A stretch of DNA of 64,000 nucleotides from Allodiplogaster sudhausi. Lineage: Eukaryota > Nematoda > Chromadorea > Rhabditida > Diplogasteridae. The notes beneath the pieces are model-generated. The model was given only the letters and a program-made list of their open reading frames with translations. It did not search any database and was not told the origin of the DNA. The DNA is taken from NCBI GenBank assembly GCA_945643635.1, contig CALZFC010000249.1:147501-211500 (forward strand), written 5' to 3'. Position numbers and translations under genes: made by a program. Position 1 is the first letter of the stretch. Every line of letters starts with the position of its first letter. Positions 35,170 to 50,329 of this stretch are shown piece by piece.

Positions 35170-36165
35170 TCAAATGGCCTTGTTGCAGGAGGCATTGACT
35201 TGGCTCATGACGAGATCGATATCGTTGTCCTTGTTGCCCACGGCATCCTCATCCACTCCGTCTTTCTCATCCTCCGCTAGGGGGGTCACGCTGCCAATCG
35301 CATTCATCTGCGCGTGCTGGGACAGATCCTCAACATGCATTCCCAATCTTGCTGCTAGAACCACAAACTAAAGATTGTCTACCGAGCATCGGTTGCTTGT
35401 TCCATGAAAGCGAGCACAATCTATTTAAGTTAAAAAAAATTGTTTATATACAAGTGATTAACTATATACCTTGGCTACGAGATTAACGGATAATTTTCCG
35501 AGAGCAGCGGCCGCGTTCCAAAGATGCTGATTTTCTATACCATGAACGAGTGACGGGGACCCAGTAAAGGCAGGTGGCACAGAATTTTCCAAGGTAGCCA
35601 CCGAGTGACGGGCTTCCGCCAGCCACGCGCCCAACTTGAATTGATTTCTTTCAACGATTTCCTTATATTAAGACATATTAAGTATTCACTTAAATTATAT
35701 GGTAACGACCACAAAAAGGTTAAAGTTTTAGGAGGATATACATATACATATCAAGTTCAATTTAGACTAGAAATCTAGATTATTTTTAATGACAGAGCAG
35801 AAAGGATGTAAAGCACAAGATTTTTTGTGCTTTACCTTGAACTTCTAACCTGATTCTGATCCTCTGGCAAAGCCCTGACCGTCTCGAGGAGATCGATTGC
35901 GGGACTTTGAAGAAGCGTCTCTTGCTCGTTTGCAAGGAGAAGGCGATTTGCCTTAAGATTAGAAGAGCTTATTCTAGTCAGCTGTTGTACAAAGTATACA
36001 ATTAACGAAAAATAGAAGAATGGAACAAAAGAGAAATGAAGGCCATAAAATCAGTTGTGTCAAAATATAGCGTTAAACTGACTGAGTCGAGGTGGAATGC
36101 GATGCGAGAAATTGAATTTCGAAGTTCGTGGTCCATTATTACAGGCTTAGGCGCGTGAGCGAGTT
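35170..36165 (-). CDS. shorter paralogue of the modular protein, 5' incomplete
   Basis: Minus-strand exons 36165 to about 36083, 35951-35850, 35634-35470, 35367-35170 (stop). They mirror one module of the gene at 30327-34158: DHELRNSISRIAFH, then LLQSPAIDLLETVRALPEDQ, then LGAWLAEARHSVATLE with NQHLWNAAAALGK, then VEDLSQHAQMNAI. Exon phases are the same as in the larger gene. The last exon stops soon after the linker (LVMSQVNASCNKAI), so the triple domain is absent. A possible upstream exon (LSPQLFDSD near 36200-36240) would fit in phase but has no start. It could be a short functional protein or a truncated copy. Confidence 0.5.
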
Positions 36166-36249
36166 CTACAAGTAGCCCAACTATTGCTAAAAGCACAGGA
36201 GACAACTACGCACCATCAGAATCAAAAAGTTGTGGGGACAATGGGATGC

Positions 36250-36850
36250 ATTTGAACGCTCAGTAAACGACTAACACGCTACATTTATAGCGATAACTGG
36301 ATGTGATAGAAATAAAACAGGCAGTCCAATTAGCTCTCAATTAGAAGTCGACTCGAAAATAAGCCTAATACCAAAATTCTATAGTAGAAAACGCGGAGTG
36401 AGGAGGAGGAAGAAAAGGAAAGCTTTTAAATTAAAATAGAACACTATTAAAACTTGATAGTACAGCTACCCTCGATACTGTCCTTGAAAGACAGTGAGGA
36501 TGGCTTTCGAGAAGAAGAACAGAGAGAAAGCGAGACACCGCACTCCATTAGAGCAAAAGACAAGAGAGGATGAGAATGCGCGGGAAGGCCGTCGTGCGTC
36601 CGAAAAAAATTCAAATAGTTTTAAATTGTGATTTGTTTTAATGAATTTTGTCTACTATCGATGGAGGATTTTAGAGCACCAAGCACTTTGTTAAACTCCT
36701 GCCGCCATCTCATTGACGGCATACCTTGCTTCCACCTAGGACCACGAGAATAACACTAGTAATGGTTATAAACAAACCCTGTCTGAATCTTTAAGCAATT
36801 CTAGGTCATGCTATTTGTAGGTCACATTTTATGTATTTATACAAATATGC
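36250..36850. other. intergenic, nothing recognised
   Basis: No exon-like frame or repeat was seen beyond short purine-rich stretches (36395-36420, 36510-36560). Part of 36690-36790 resembles the flanks at 49.62-49.78 and 56.76-56.88 kb, which also sit downstream of 7TM loci. Confidence 0.4.
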
Positions 36851-36856
36851 AACTTG

Positions 36857-38660
36857 TCATGGTTTATTATCGAGCGGTTTTACGAACGACGTTGAGACAT
36901 TGACGCTGCTCAATTGTGAGCATCTGATATTGTGGCGCGTCAGCCGTCGAAATAGGCCGAAAAGAAATTTTCGATAGCCAGTAGATGTCAGAATTATTGT
37001 CAGCGACTGCGCCGGCGAATGGAACGCGTATATGACCATGGAGACTGCCGTAAGATCTAATTGTAAGAAGATTATGTTGTTTTTTAACAACGGAAAAATA
37101 TAAACTTGAATGATGATTCAGATAATATAAATCCATTCAGCAATTGACTTGTAGTAATAAAATTGATATATGTATATGGACTCACCGTCATTCTGAATCT
37201 TTAATGTTATCATGGTAATAAGAGTGGCAACTGGAAAGGCGATAAAGAATACCGGTACGCATAGCTAAAATCAGCAAATAATTTTTCTGAATCTGAGATC
37301 GTCGGCTAAAATTATATTTGCCAACGTCATCGAAACATTAGCCAAAAATGTGAAAACCTTTATTTGATACTTCTTTTTTAGAATGGCCTTGTTTTTATCA
37401 CTGTTCGAATATGAAGCACTTCACAGACTGTAGCGAGAAGACTGTAGAAGAGTCGCTTTTGAAGGGCGAGTCGTCCTCCCGACATATTGACTGAAGAGGA
37501 AGCAGATCGGATGATGTGGCGCATGTGAAGGCACATTGCAGTAACAACAACAATCGAGAAGCCGCCAGAACCGACAAGGGCACCTGCAAATGTACGTATA
37601 AGGATACAGACTTGTACACTTGGTATTATTGACTGGAAAAGGATAGAAAAGTGGCTGGCTGTGCGAACGATGTTCTGCCCATGGAAACCAGTGAAAAGCA
37701 CAGTGAAAATACAGACATTTCGCGGAGTAATATATTTATATCAAATTGTTCATCACACGTGCTGTATTATCCCACCAAAACTCATCCATGAACAAGAGAC
37801 CCGACGCGTGATCCAAACAGAGAAACTGTTCGACTTCAAAGTCGTAGAGATGTTCAAATGCCTGTGGTCGATATCTAACACCGATTACGAGGAAAACAAA
37901 ATCTACCTCAATGACACACACAGAGGCGCGTTCAGCTAATTCTGGCTGAAGAGCGAGTGCGACAAGGACGATAAATATTACTACTAAACATGGAGGAATA
38001 CAATATACACCGATCAGCGCCCTGTTTGATAGCCGCCATCGTGAACGGGGCAATTGCAGATGCTTAAAGAACCATGCACTGAATGATTCTACAGTAATAC
38101 ATTAGGACCATTTTGAACGCGCCCCCAAATATTTGGATCTTCAGCAGGCTAGAGAGTGTGCGAAATAGGAGAGTGGCTAACAGCATACCCGGATCCGTTT
38201 TTAATAAATAGCGCGTATTTACATGTTTAATGTACTCAGTTGTTCTTGACTTCGAAATAAATTCAGAGTAAAAACCTATATCTATTTTTTAATCAAGCAA
38301 GAGGGCTCTGCTGTGTTCTTTAAAAATGATTTGCTAGGGAGTTGCTAATTTGCAAACAAACTCTATGTTGAGAAGCAGTAACCAGCTACCTTTTTCAGAA
38401 TATAAAATGAAACTAACTTGGTGTCGATAGATGAAGCAGAATACAAGTATCGTGAGGCAAGTTATAGCGAGTAAGAATGAGAAAAGCTGAATCAATTCGA
38501 ACATTAGAAGTTTTGATGAAATGTGTTTCCTATTGCTGTTGTGAAGCCAACCAACAAATCTTGCTAATGTAAGTTGCCACACTGATGAGTAAGCAGAAGT
38601 GATGATGTGGCGCATGTGAAGGTACATCGCAGTGCACGATTTGGGGACTGACGGCGACTT
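36857..38660 (-). pseudogene. nematode 7TM chemoreceptor locus 1, 5' replaced
   Basis: Minus-strand pieces: about 38570-38400 (TM3, FLLAITCLTILVFCFIYRHQ), 38065-37900 (TM4, SNRALIGVYCIPPCLVVIF), 37860-37770 (loop, DFEVEQFLCLDHA), 37590-37400 (TM5, FSIVVVTAMCLHMRHII), 37266-37186 (TM6, VFFIAFPVATLITMITLKIQ), 37085-36857 (TM7, QSLTIILTSTGYRKFLF, then FRRLT). The RHQ end of TM3 and the YRKF end of TM7 resemble nematode Str/Sri/Srh receptors. TM1-TM2 are missing: just upstream (38730-38580) a piece of a TM5 exon (MYLHMRHIITSAYSSV) runs directly into the TM3 exon, a recombination scar. Probably not functional. Confidence 0.6.
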
Positions 38661-38887
38661 CAAAGGACTTGATTGAGGTGAAAAACCAGAGATGTCCAAA
38701 ACCAGGCCCGGCCCGGGCTTGATTTTCAACATCCCAGGTTTTTATTGGGTTAGCTGTTGTGCCTTGATTTGATTTGATTAAATAAAATATTCCAAACGTT
38801 TTAATTGAAAGAGAATTTTTTCAATCGGCGCGATTTTCATATAAAAGAGAGGTTCTAGAATGGTTTTTAAAATATATTATTCTGATA

Positions 38888-39030
38888 TTCAGAAGCACAG
38901 CAAGAAGCCCCGTCTCGTACTCGGCGACTGGATCTTCTTTGCGGAGATGGGTCCTACTCCACTGTGCTAAGCACGTCATTCAATGGCTTCTCTGAAGGCC
39001 GACCCGCTTTCATCGTATTTTCACTCAACA
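38888..39030 (+). pseudogene. relic of the ODC-like C-terminal exon
   Basis: KKPRLVLGDWIFFAEMG continues in another frame as SYSTVLSTSFNGFSEGRPAF, so a frameshift splits a copy of the exon that reads KPRLAEGDWLFYPNMGAY in the gene at 45431-49454. The orientation is opposite to the adjacent copy at 39429-40791. Confidence 0.75.
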
Positions 39031-39428
39031 TATAATCAACATATTTCTTGCACTACATTAACTTCTTAACTCTGAGTCATCAGAAAAGAAAGGTTCAATA
39101 ATTATCTACGTTTTTTTTAAATCTCAATCAATTCAGGAAAAAAAAATCTGCCACTAACTCCGGGATCTCCGATCTTTTGCGAACTGCACCATTTCAAGAT
39201 GCATACATACTTTTTTATTATAAATAGACCTAAAAGCTCATTGTGATAAGGTTGTGAAATATTCGTAATAAGCAATAAAATAAATTGGCAACAAAATTTC
39301 CCGACAAAAGACACAACTTGCAAAACGTTTCGCGAAAGAATAGGTAAAAGCGTATCCAGACATATTTGATAAAAAGATAATCGATCTTGAAATAACTATA
39401 TATATTTTTTCCTTTTCGTTCTGTCATT

Positions 39429-40791
39429 TTATGCAGTCTCGCGACCATTTCCGTGCTGCATCCGCTTCCTGAAGAGAGCACGAATGTGTGAAGGTGAATT
39501 CTAAATTGAACATATGAATAATTTTGAAAGGAGAATCTTCACACACCAGTTTTCCTTGGAGATGGCGTAGGCCGGTTCGCCTTGCGTGAACCCGTTGAAG
39601 GCTGTCGCGAGCACGGAGGAGTACGCGCCCATGTTTGGATAGAAGAGCCAGTCGCCCTCGGCGAGGCGTGGCTTGCGAGCGCATTTCTGGAGACAGCAAA
39701 AAAATTTCACAAATATTTTAGCTGTTATTGTCTCTTTACCTTCAACATATTTTTTTACTGATTTGGATATGTATGTAGCCAAACGAATTTTTTCTTCTTT
39801 TTTTTGCCTCTCCCATTGCTATTTTTTTTCAGAGTGATCATCCCGGTTGATCAATTAATGAATGAACAGAGAGAAACAATAGAAGTGCATACTATTGATT
39901 TCTTTACACCCCCATGATGATTTTAGAGAGTACTTCGGCGAGCTTTTGACTTGTATAAAAAAAAATGAATGTGTTTTGTTGCATGAAAAGTTCTCTTTTT
40001 CGAGCAGTTTTTTTTAAATATGCAGAAATAATAATTAAATAATAATCTCCATAAATGCATACTTCGACAAGATCCGTGGAGTCGGCAGTCGGGCCCCAAA
40101 CTCTGCAGGGAAAAAGCTCCTTTTCACCGTCGCAGTCCTCGCTAAACCGGCAGATTTCACGTGAGCAAAAAGTTGATAGACGGACATTAACTTTATATAA
40201 TTAAATCATGATTCTGTAAATTATAATATATATTTGTATGTGATAGCAGTAATATAATCCTTTTTTTGCTCAAACTTTTGATGTCATGCCCATTTTCAAA
40301 AGTATCATATTTCAAAGTTTTTTGAATCTTGTACGTTTAATTAAAGTTCTACTAAATAAAATGTCGTTGGCAAAAATGTGCAACATTTATATACCGTAAC
40401 GGAACGCCGCAGACGCTCTGCTTTCCCCAGATAAGCCGACTGAACGAGCAGAAGGCGCCGTCGTTGATGAAATAATTGAAGCCACGAGATGAAATGACGT
40501 CATCTTCAATTGGGGGAGGAGGGGACTTTGGTCCTTCTTTGTCTGGCGCCTTTGTCACTTAGGTTGCAATCTTTCGCGCGCTTTCGCACGAATCGGTGAC
40601 CAAGATCTCCTAAAGAAACGGGGTTGATATGATATATTGACATCTGTTTATTTATTGATACCACAGGCGTTTAGAAAAACATTTAAAATAATAAAAATAT
40701 AAAAAAAAAACAGAAGAAAAACCGTTTCCGAGTGTCCGTTCACAGTTTGAATGCAGACAATGTTGCCATTGTCGTTCTGCTGAGGAGGCAT
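39429..40791 (-). pseudogene. ODC-like copy with the PLP-barrel exons deleted
   Basis: Minus-strand pieces: 40791-40723 (MPPQQNDNGN...), 40609-40560 (EILVTDSCESARKIAT then TAA), 40558-40395 (SSRGFNYFINDGAFCSF), 40141-40063 (EDCDGEKELFPCRVWGPTAD), 39686-39547 (KPRLAEGDWLFYPNMGAY), 39468-39429 (KRMQHGNG..., stop). Compared with the plus-strand copy, everything from the third to the ninth exon, including the PLP lysine region, is gone. The second exon runs straight into the tenth with a stop at the seam. The 3' splice sites and reading frames are intact, so the tail may still be expressed, but not as a decarboxylase. Confidence 0.7.
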
Positions 40792-41179
40792 CTCTGACAA
40801 TGCGTATTCCTTTTAATGGAGCTAAATCTCAATGTTAAAATCGCGTCTTTTTGCATGACAGAGAGCTTGTGATATAGAGAGACGCGACAACAATTGTAAG
40901 AAAAATAAATTTAAAAAAAGAACAATTACCTGTGATGCTCGTGCATCTTTAAGATTTTTTTATTGATCTGATCAAATTAGTATAATGAAGAGACCGTCGC
41001 ATACAAAGTCCAGATACATACATAAGATGCATATTTACAAGCATATTCAGTAACAATTTGTAAAGTTTTTTTTTAAATTAGTCAATTCAAAAATTACTTA
41101 AAACAGCTCAAGATTAGAATAATGCAAGATATTGAAGTTGCATAGAAACGCACAGCTAATAGGATGACCCTACCAAATC

Positions 41180-41500
41180 TTCAAAGTCGAGAGGATAGAT
41201 CGCTTTCTCTTTTCCAGAGGAGGCAAGCCGCTTTATCAATTTAAAGGCGCGAGGGCAAACTGCACACAAAAGTGAAAATTTGACCATTAAAAACGGGTAA
41301 TGGGGTGAATTGGACTACAATTTTGGACGAAAGGGATAGGACGACGGAGAGAGAGAGAGAGAGAGAGATGTAGAGAGCGAGAGAGAGATAGAGAAATAGA
41401 ATAAGTGCAGGAGATGTTTCAAAGAAGCGAAAAGGATGACAAATAAAATCAAAATCACTTGACTGAAATCAAGATCATTTGACCGCTCCCCCCTCAACCG
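41180..41500 (-). repeat. ODC 5' module, copy 1 (inverted)
   Basis: Reverse complement of 44960-45360: shares AAAAGTGAAAATTTGACCAT, the GA tract, TAGAGAAATAGAATAAGTGC and GAAGCGAAAAGGATGACAAA with that copy. It lies upstream of the minus-strand ODC-like relic and may hold its promoter. Confidence 0.75.
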
Positions 41501-41639
41501 TTTTGTTGCGAATCCGAATCAAACAAAATTTTTGTTTTCGAAATAGTAATTCATAAAAACTGTCAGATGTAAAAGGCGAAACTAGGAAAATGGTTATAAA
41601 GAAAATATTGAATGTAAAATAGGATATCGTTTAAGGGAC

Positions 41640-41930
41640 AGGCACAGCGAAGAGGGTGAACTCTCCCAAATCTCCAACGCAGAGAACGGCGATCTCCCTC
41701 TCTCTTCCGTGGGAGAAAAAGCGCTTTACCAAGTGAGAAGCGAGAATAAACTTGACACAAAAGTGAATGTATGACCATAAAAAACGGCTAGCGAAGTGAA
41801 TTTGGCCTAGAGAGTTGGTAGGATAAGCAAGAGAAGGCCTAACACCAGGAGGGTGATGAGAATGAGAAAGACACACTTCTACTTCCTCCTGACCTCTTTT
41901 AAACTGTCAGATGGAGAGGAGTTATAATTA
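41640..41930 (-). repeat. ODC 5' module, copy 2 (inverted)
   Basis: Near-complement of 42850-43165: GAACTCTCCCAAATCTCCAA, GGAGAAAAAGCGCTTTACCA, AAAAGTGAATGTATGACCAT and CACACTTCTACTTCCTCCTG all recur there inverted. The two copies face each other across about 0.9 kb. Confidence 0.8.
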
Positions 41931-42194
41931 GTCTAACATCCTGGTAAGGCTATTGCTTCTTTCTGTATGATGGCCTCCTAAGGCTATTTCTCCGCGCCTT
42001 GAAAGAATCCAGACGAGCTTGATAATTCTAGAGAGATGAAATGGTGGATAACACATATTCTAGAAGCATTTTCTAACATTACGAAGATCAAACCATCAAT
42101 CGACATAAACTAGCGGAATATGCATTCTAGATTCCGCAACAAGAGCATTTCTCTGCGGCTCCTGCCTTCATCGAGAATTGAAAAAAAATCTATT

Positions 42195-42330
42195 AGTTTA
42201 ATTTGAAGAAGGCCAACAAGAAGCGCCGTCTCGCCCTCGGTGAAACTGGCTCTTCTTCCCGGATACGGACGCTTACTCGACCTTGCTGACAATGAGCACG
42301 CCATTCAATGGCTTCTCTCATGGCATTTTT
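42195..42330 (+). pseudogene. second relic of the ODC-like C-terminal exon
   Basis: AACAAGAAGCGCCGTCTCGC followed by CCTCGGTG, then WLFFPDTDAYSTLLTM and STPFNGFSHG in shifted frames, matches the exon reading GDWLFYPNMGAYSSVLATAF. At least two frameshifts; not functional. Confidence 0.7.
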
Positions 42331-42849
42331 TACACGCACAATTGGTAAAAAACATTAATTTAATTTGTTCAGGAAACAGAAAGTAACAAACATTCGCAAC
42401 TAATAATATTTCTCGCCTCTTATGCTCTGCTATAGATGAGCATTTGAAATGCGTACAAAGTCCGCTGTTCTTTTCTTGAATTGTGATGGAATTTACATTC
42501 ATTAGTTCTTCATAAATAAACAACATTTTTCTCAGTCGTATTTTCATAAATTCCTATTTCCATTACGCACTTTGGCTTGATTAGTAAAAAGATGTTGGCA
42601 AAGCGTACAAATGGACGCATTCATCGGGAGAGAATCCTTGAATCCATGATTCATATTCTGCTACTCTATGTCGATCGATATTCTTTGTTCTCTTGATGTT
42701 AGAAAATTCTTCTAGAATGTGTTTTCTCCGTTCGCAATGCACTTCTTCTCCTTCGGATTATGAAGCGCGGCTTGATTCATTTCCAGCGTTAGGAGGCCAG
42801 CATACAGATATACCAAAGAAGCACTAGCCTTACCAGGATGTTAGGGTCA

Positions 42850-43165
42850 TCCTAACTCCTCCCCTTCTGACCGCTTAAAAGGGTCAGGAGGAAGTAGACG
42901 TGTGTCTTTTTCGTTCTCATCACCCTCGGCATTCTCCACCGCTTCTCCTGCTTATCCTTCCAAATCTCTCGGCCAAGTTGCTCTGATACCCGTTTTTTAT
43001 GGCCATACATTCACTTTTGTGTTAAGTTTATTCTCGCTTCTCACTTGATAAAGCGCTTTTTCTCCCATGGAAGAGAGAAGAGACGATCGCCGTTCTCTTG
43101 GAGATTTGGGAGAGGTCACCCTATTCGTTGAGCTTGTCCAAGAAACGATATCCTTTGTCTCGTTC
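42850..43165 (+). repeat. ODC 5' module, copy 3
   Basis: GTCAGGAGGAAGTAGACGTG ... TTTATGGCCATACATTCACT ... GATAAAGCGCTTTTTCTCCC ... GAGATTTGGGAGAGGTCACC. Precedes the isolated ODC-like first exon at 43494 by about 330 bp. Confidence 0.8.
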
Positions 43166-43493
43166 TAATCTATAGCAATTTCAAATATTTTTGAAATATT
43201 TTATACCCTGCAAATTTAAGCTAAAATTTATGTAAAAACATATATTGTTTGTACATATCTGCTCCTTGCCAACGACCCTTTGTACTTTACAATTATCCTA
43301 ATAAATCTGTGAAAGTATTTTAAAGGAATGGAAAATAAAAAAAATTCAATTTGAATTTTCATGACTAATATTTATCTACATATTAATATCACATGCTTCC
43401 TCGCCCTTGTGGTAGGCAAAATAGAGCGAATTCGAACTTGAGTTTTTTTTTGGTTCCTTAGAAATATAATCACTTCTTTAGTCGCAGTGCCAG

Positions 43494-43557
43494 ATGCCTC
43501 CTCAGCAGAACGAGAGTGGTGAAGTTTTCTTGATTCAAACAGTTAATGGACACTTTG
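43494..43557 (+). pseudogene. isolated ODC-like first exon
   Basis: After an acceptor (GCAGTGCCAG) the ATG opens MPPQQNESGEVFLIQTVNGH, then a donor-like GTTGAT. It matches the first exons at 45431 and 40791. No later ODC exons follow before the next copy starts, so it is a stranded duplicate. An acceptor directly before the ATG, seen in the plus-strand copies, suggests trans-splicing or a 5' untranslated intron. Confidence 0.7.
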
Positions 43558-43809
43558 GTTGATTCACAATGAATGAAGTCTGTTACTCGTAAAATCGGCG
43601 TTAAGGGCGATCCAAGGCGAATAAATAGTGTCTTGTTTTTCACCTTATTTGGTCAGGTTGAGCTAGAACATTCGATTGCAAGTGTCCCGAAGGCACACAA
43701 ATCTCTCTGCCCTGAGGAAATTAACAGCATTCTCTGCTTTGAATTCGCGAATATTTTATTTTCCAGCCATTTTCAAAAAAATTGGCAGAACTACACCGTG
43801 GCCGACGAG

Positions 43810-43876
43810 GCCCTTCGACTCCTTCAGTTTAAACTTAGGCATATGGTCTAAATTTAAACTGAAGGAGTCGAAGGGC
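43810..43876. other. 67-nt near-perfect hairpin
   Basis: GCCCTTCGACTCCTTCAGTT plus TAAA (810-833) pairs exactly with 853-876, giving 24 uninterrupted base pairs. After one mismatch TTAG pairs with CTAA, closing on a small loop around CATATG. Too perfect for a typical microRNA precursor, but it would give a dicing substrate if transcribed. Confidence 0.6.
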
Positions 43877-43899
43877 ACACAACCTACATTTTTGCTTAA

Positions 43900-44436
43900 A
43901 ACATAGGCTCACCTGCCCGTTGTCCAAACCACAAGTTTCTGTGGAAAGAGGCGAAAGGCAGAACACCATTTCTGTCGGTTGCTTACACCGTATTTTTAGT
44001 TGTCGGGCAGCTAATCGTTGTAGGAGTTTTTCTCGAAGGAACTCGTTATCAATGCTATTGGTTATTATCATTTGATGAAGGAGATATGTTCTGGTTCGAC
44101 AGTGGATTGAGAGAATTTATTTGAGATATTTATTTATTCAGAGAACCCCTTGTGTGACCCTTAGGAGATCACCCCCTTTGGAGATCCTCCATGAGACCCC
44201 TTTTTGCTCTCACTCTTTATCTCCTACTTGGGGTCCTCCATCCTCCTCGCTGTCTCTTCTACTTCCATATACAAAGGCGGAGGCTCGAACACGACTCTAC
44301 AAAACAGATTAGCTAGTTTTTCAACTTTTGCAGCTTTTGTTCACAGTTTAAATGCAGTTTAAACTATAAAATAAAAGCTCCAAAAGTCGATTTACTTGCA
44401 GTTTGTGGGTCGTGTTTGATATCCCAGATAACAGAA

Positions 44437-44485
<49 letters not shown>

Positions 44486-44950
44486 CAGACAGAGGAAAAC
44501 ACTCGAACATAATATATGCTGGCAGCCGTGCTCGCAAGAAGCGAAAAATGCACTGCTCAGCAGATCATTAATGAACCGTAGCCGATTGTTTTCATAAAAG
44601 TTCCGTTTGAATGTTCTGCTCAGACGAATATTCTTCTTTGTGTGTATGTATAACGTTGTCGTCCTAGCCGTCAAAGTAAAAGTAAAAATTAAAGCTTATA
44701 ATTAACTGAACTTACCAAAAACAGTAGCAGCTAATAATAGTTCGTCTCTTCTACCCTGCTATCAGCTGTTCATCAATTGCCATTGGGGGATTCACTATTT
44801 TCTTCATAATCATTTCCCTAGTTTCGTCTTTACATCTTGCAGTTTCCATAAATGACTATTTCGAAAACAAAAATTTCGCTTGATTCAGGTTCGCAATAAA
44901 AAGGTTTGGGGGGGGGTGTAAGGCGAACGAAAGAATGGATGTTATTACTT
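43900..44950. other. intergenic, no gene recognised
   Basis: A (GA)n tract lies at 44442-44482, then mixed sequence. A minus-strand stretch near 44070-43980 (NEFLREKLLQRLAARQLKIR) has a coding look but no supporting splice sites or neighbours. Confidence 0.4.
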
Positions 44951-44959
44951 ACTTACTTT

Positions 44960-45360
44960 ATTATCGCACACCGAAGTGAGACGCGGAAGAAGTCAGTTAA
45001 GTGATCTTGGTCGTTATTTGTCGTCCTTTTCGCTTCTTTGAAACAGCTCCTGCACTTATTCTATTTCTCTCTCTCTAACTCTCTCTCTTTCTCTCTTTCT
45101 CTCTCTCTCTCTATCTCTCACTCAATCTCTTTCTCCCTCTCACCATCTCCCTCACTCCCTCTGTCGCCCTTTCCCTTTCGTAAAAACTGTAGTTCAATTC
45201 ACTCCACGACCTGTTTTTAATGGTCATACTTTCACTTTTGTGTGTACTCTGCCCACGCGCCTCTCCATTGATAAAGCATTTTTCTCCCTCCCACGGAAGT
45301 GAGAAAGCGAAAGACGTTCTTTGCGTTGGAAATTTGGGAGAGGCCACCCTATTCGTTGTA
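44960..45360 (+). promoter_or_regulatory. ODC 5' module, copy 4, likely promoter region of the ODC-like gene
   Basis: Fourth copy of the module, ending about 70 bp before the ATG at 45431: TCGCTTCTTTGAAACAGCTC, TC tract, TTTTTAATGGTCATACTTTC, TTGATAAAGCATTTTTCTCC, TTTGGGAGAGGCCACCCTAT. The blocks conserved among four copies are candidates for regulatory sites; no core promoter element was identified. Confidence 0.45.
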
Positions 45361-45430
45361 CTTGTAAAGTAAGAGAGCGAATTCTAGCTTGAGTTTTTTT
45401 GGCTTCTTAAAAATGATGCCACATCTTTAG

Positions 45431-49454
<4,024 letters not shown>

Positions 49455-49864
49455 TTCGCAACTGCCAAAAAAGAACACTATGAAAAAAAACTATAATATC
49501 AAGAGTAATACATATGTACGTTTGCTGAGGGCGGTTCTTTTGATAAACGATTTAATATGGGAGTTATTACATTTACGAAGCATATCCTCGAACAAATAAG
49601 CTGCGCAATGAGTTGTCGCCAGTCTTGGGAGACTTGATGCATGACGGAGGAAATTGGCACCAAGTATGTATGTACATATGTATGTATCTTGTTAAAGACG
49701 TCCCACCATCTGGTAGCCGGCTTACCTCGCTTCCGCTTATGTAGGCCGACGCCATAGCAATGGTAATAGACAATCTGCGCTTTTTGATCCAGTAGATTCT
49801 TGCTTAGCCCAATGACAGCGAAAATTTGGTACTTATTGCTCTCAATAGCATTTTCAACCCTTTA

Positions 49865-50060
49865 TCACTGTTCCACTATGAAACACTTCCACGGACTGTA
49901 GCAAGAAGATTGAAGAAGAGTCGCTTTTGAAGGGCGACTCTCGAGGTGGCAGAACAGATGATGTGGCGCATGTGAAGGGACATTGCAGAAAGAACGACAA
50001 TCCCGCAGCAGACAGAACCGACAAGGCCACATGCAAGCGCATGAAAATACTGTCATCTTT
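49865..50060 (-). pseudogene. isolated 7TM TM5 exon
   Basis: Minus strand: CGIVVLSAMSLHMRHIICSA then RVALQKRLFFNLLATV, the same TM5 exon as in loci 1 and 2 with a short deletion (SVNMSGG lost). No TM6 or TM7 exon lies downstream. Duplicated flank sequence continues to about 51.4 kb. Confidence 0.6.
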
Positions 50061-50329
50061 TTTTCATTATTGATTTCATAAAATGGACGGAAAGCAATAT
50101 ATTTGTATACAAAGGTTTCCAAAGAACCTGCAGTTCACCCATTACAATGAGGCCCTGTGCGTGATCCACGCAGAGACTGTTCGACTTCACCGTCGTAGAG
50201 ATGCTCAATGCCTACGAGGATATTAAGAGCGACGCTGCCGAAAAAATTTCCAAACATTTTGTTATTTTAACGAACGCATAGAAATAATGCTCGTATCTAG
50301 GAAGTGCGCTCGATCCAAAGATGTAGACG

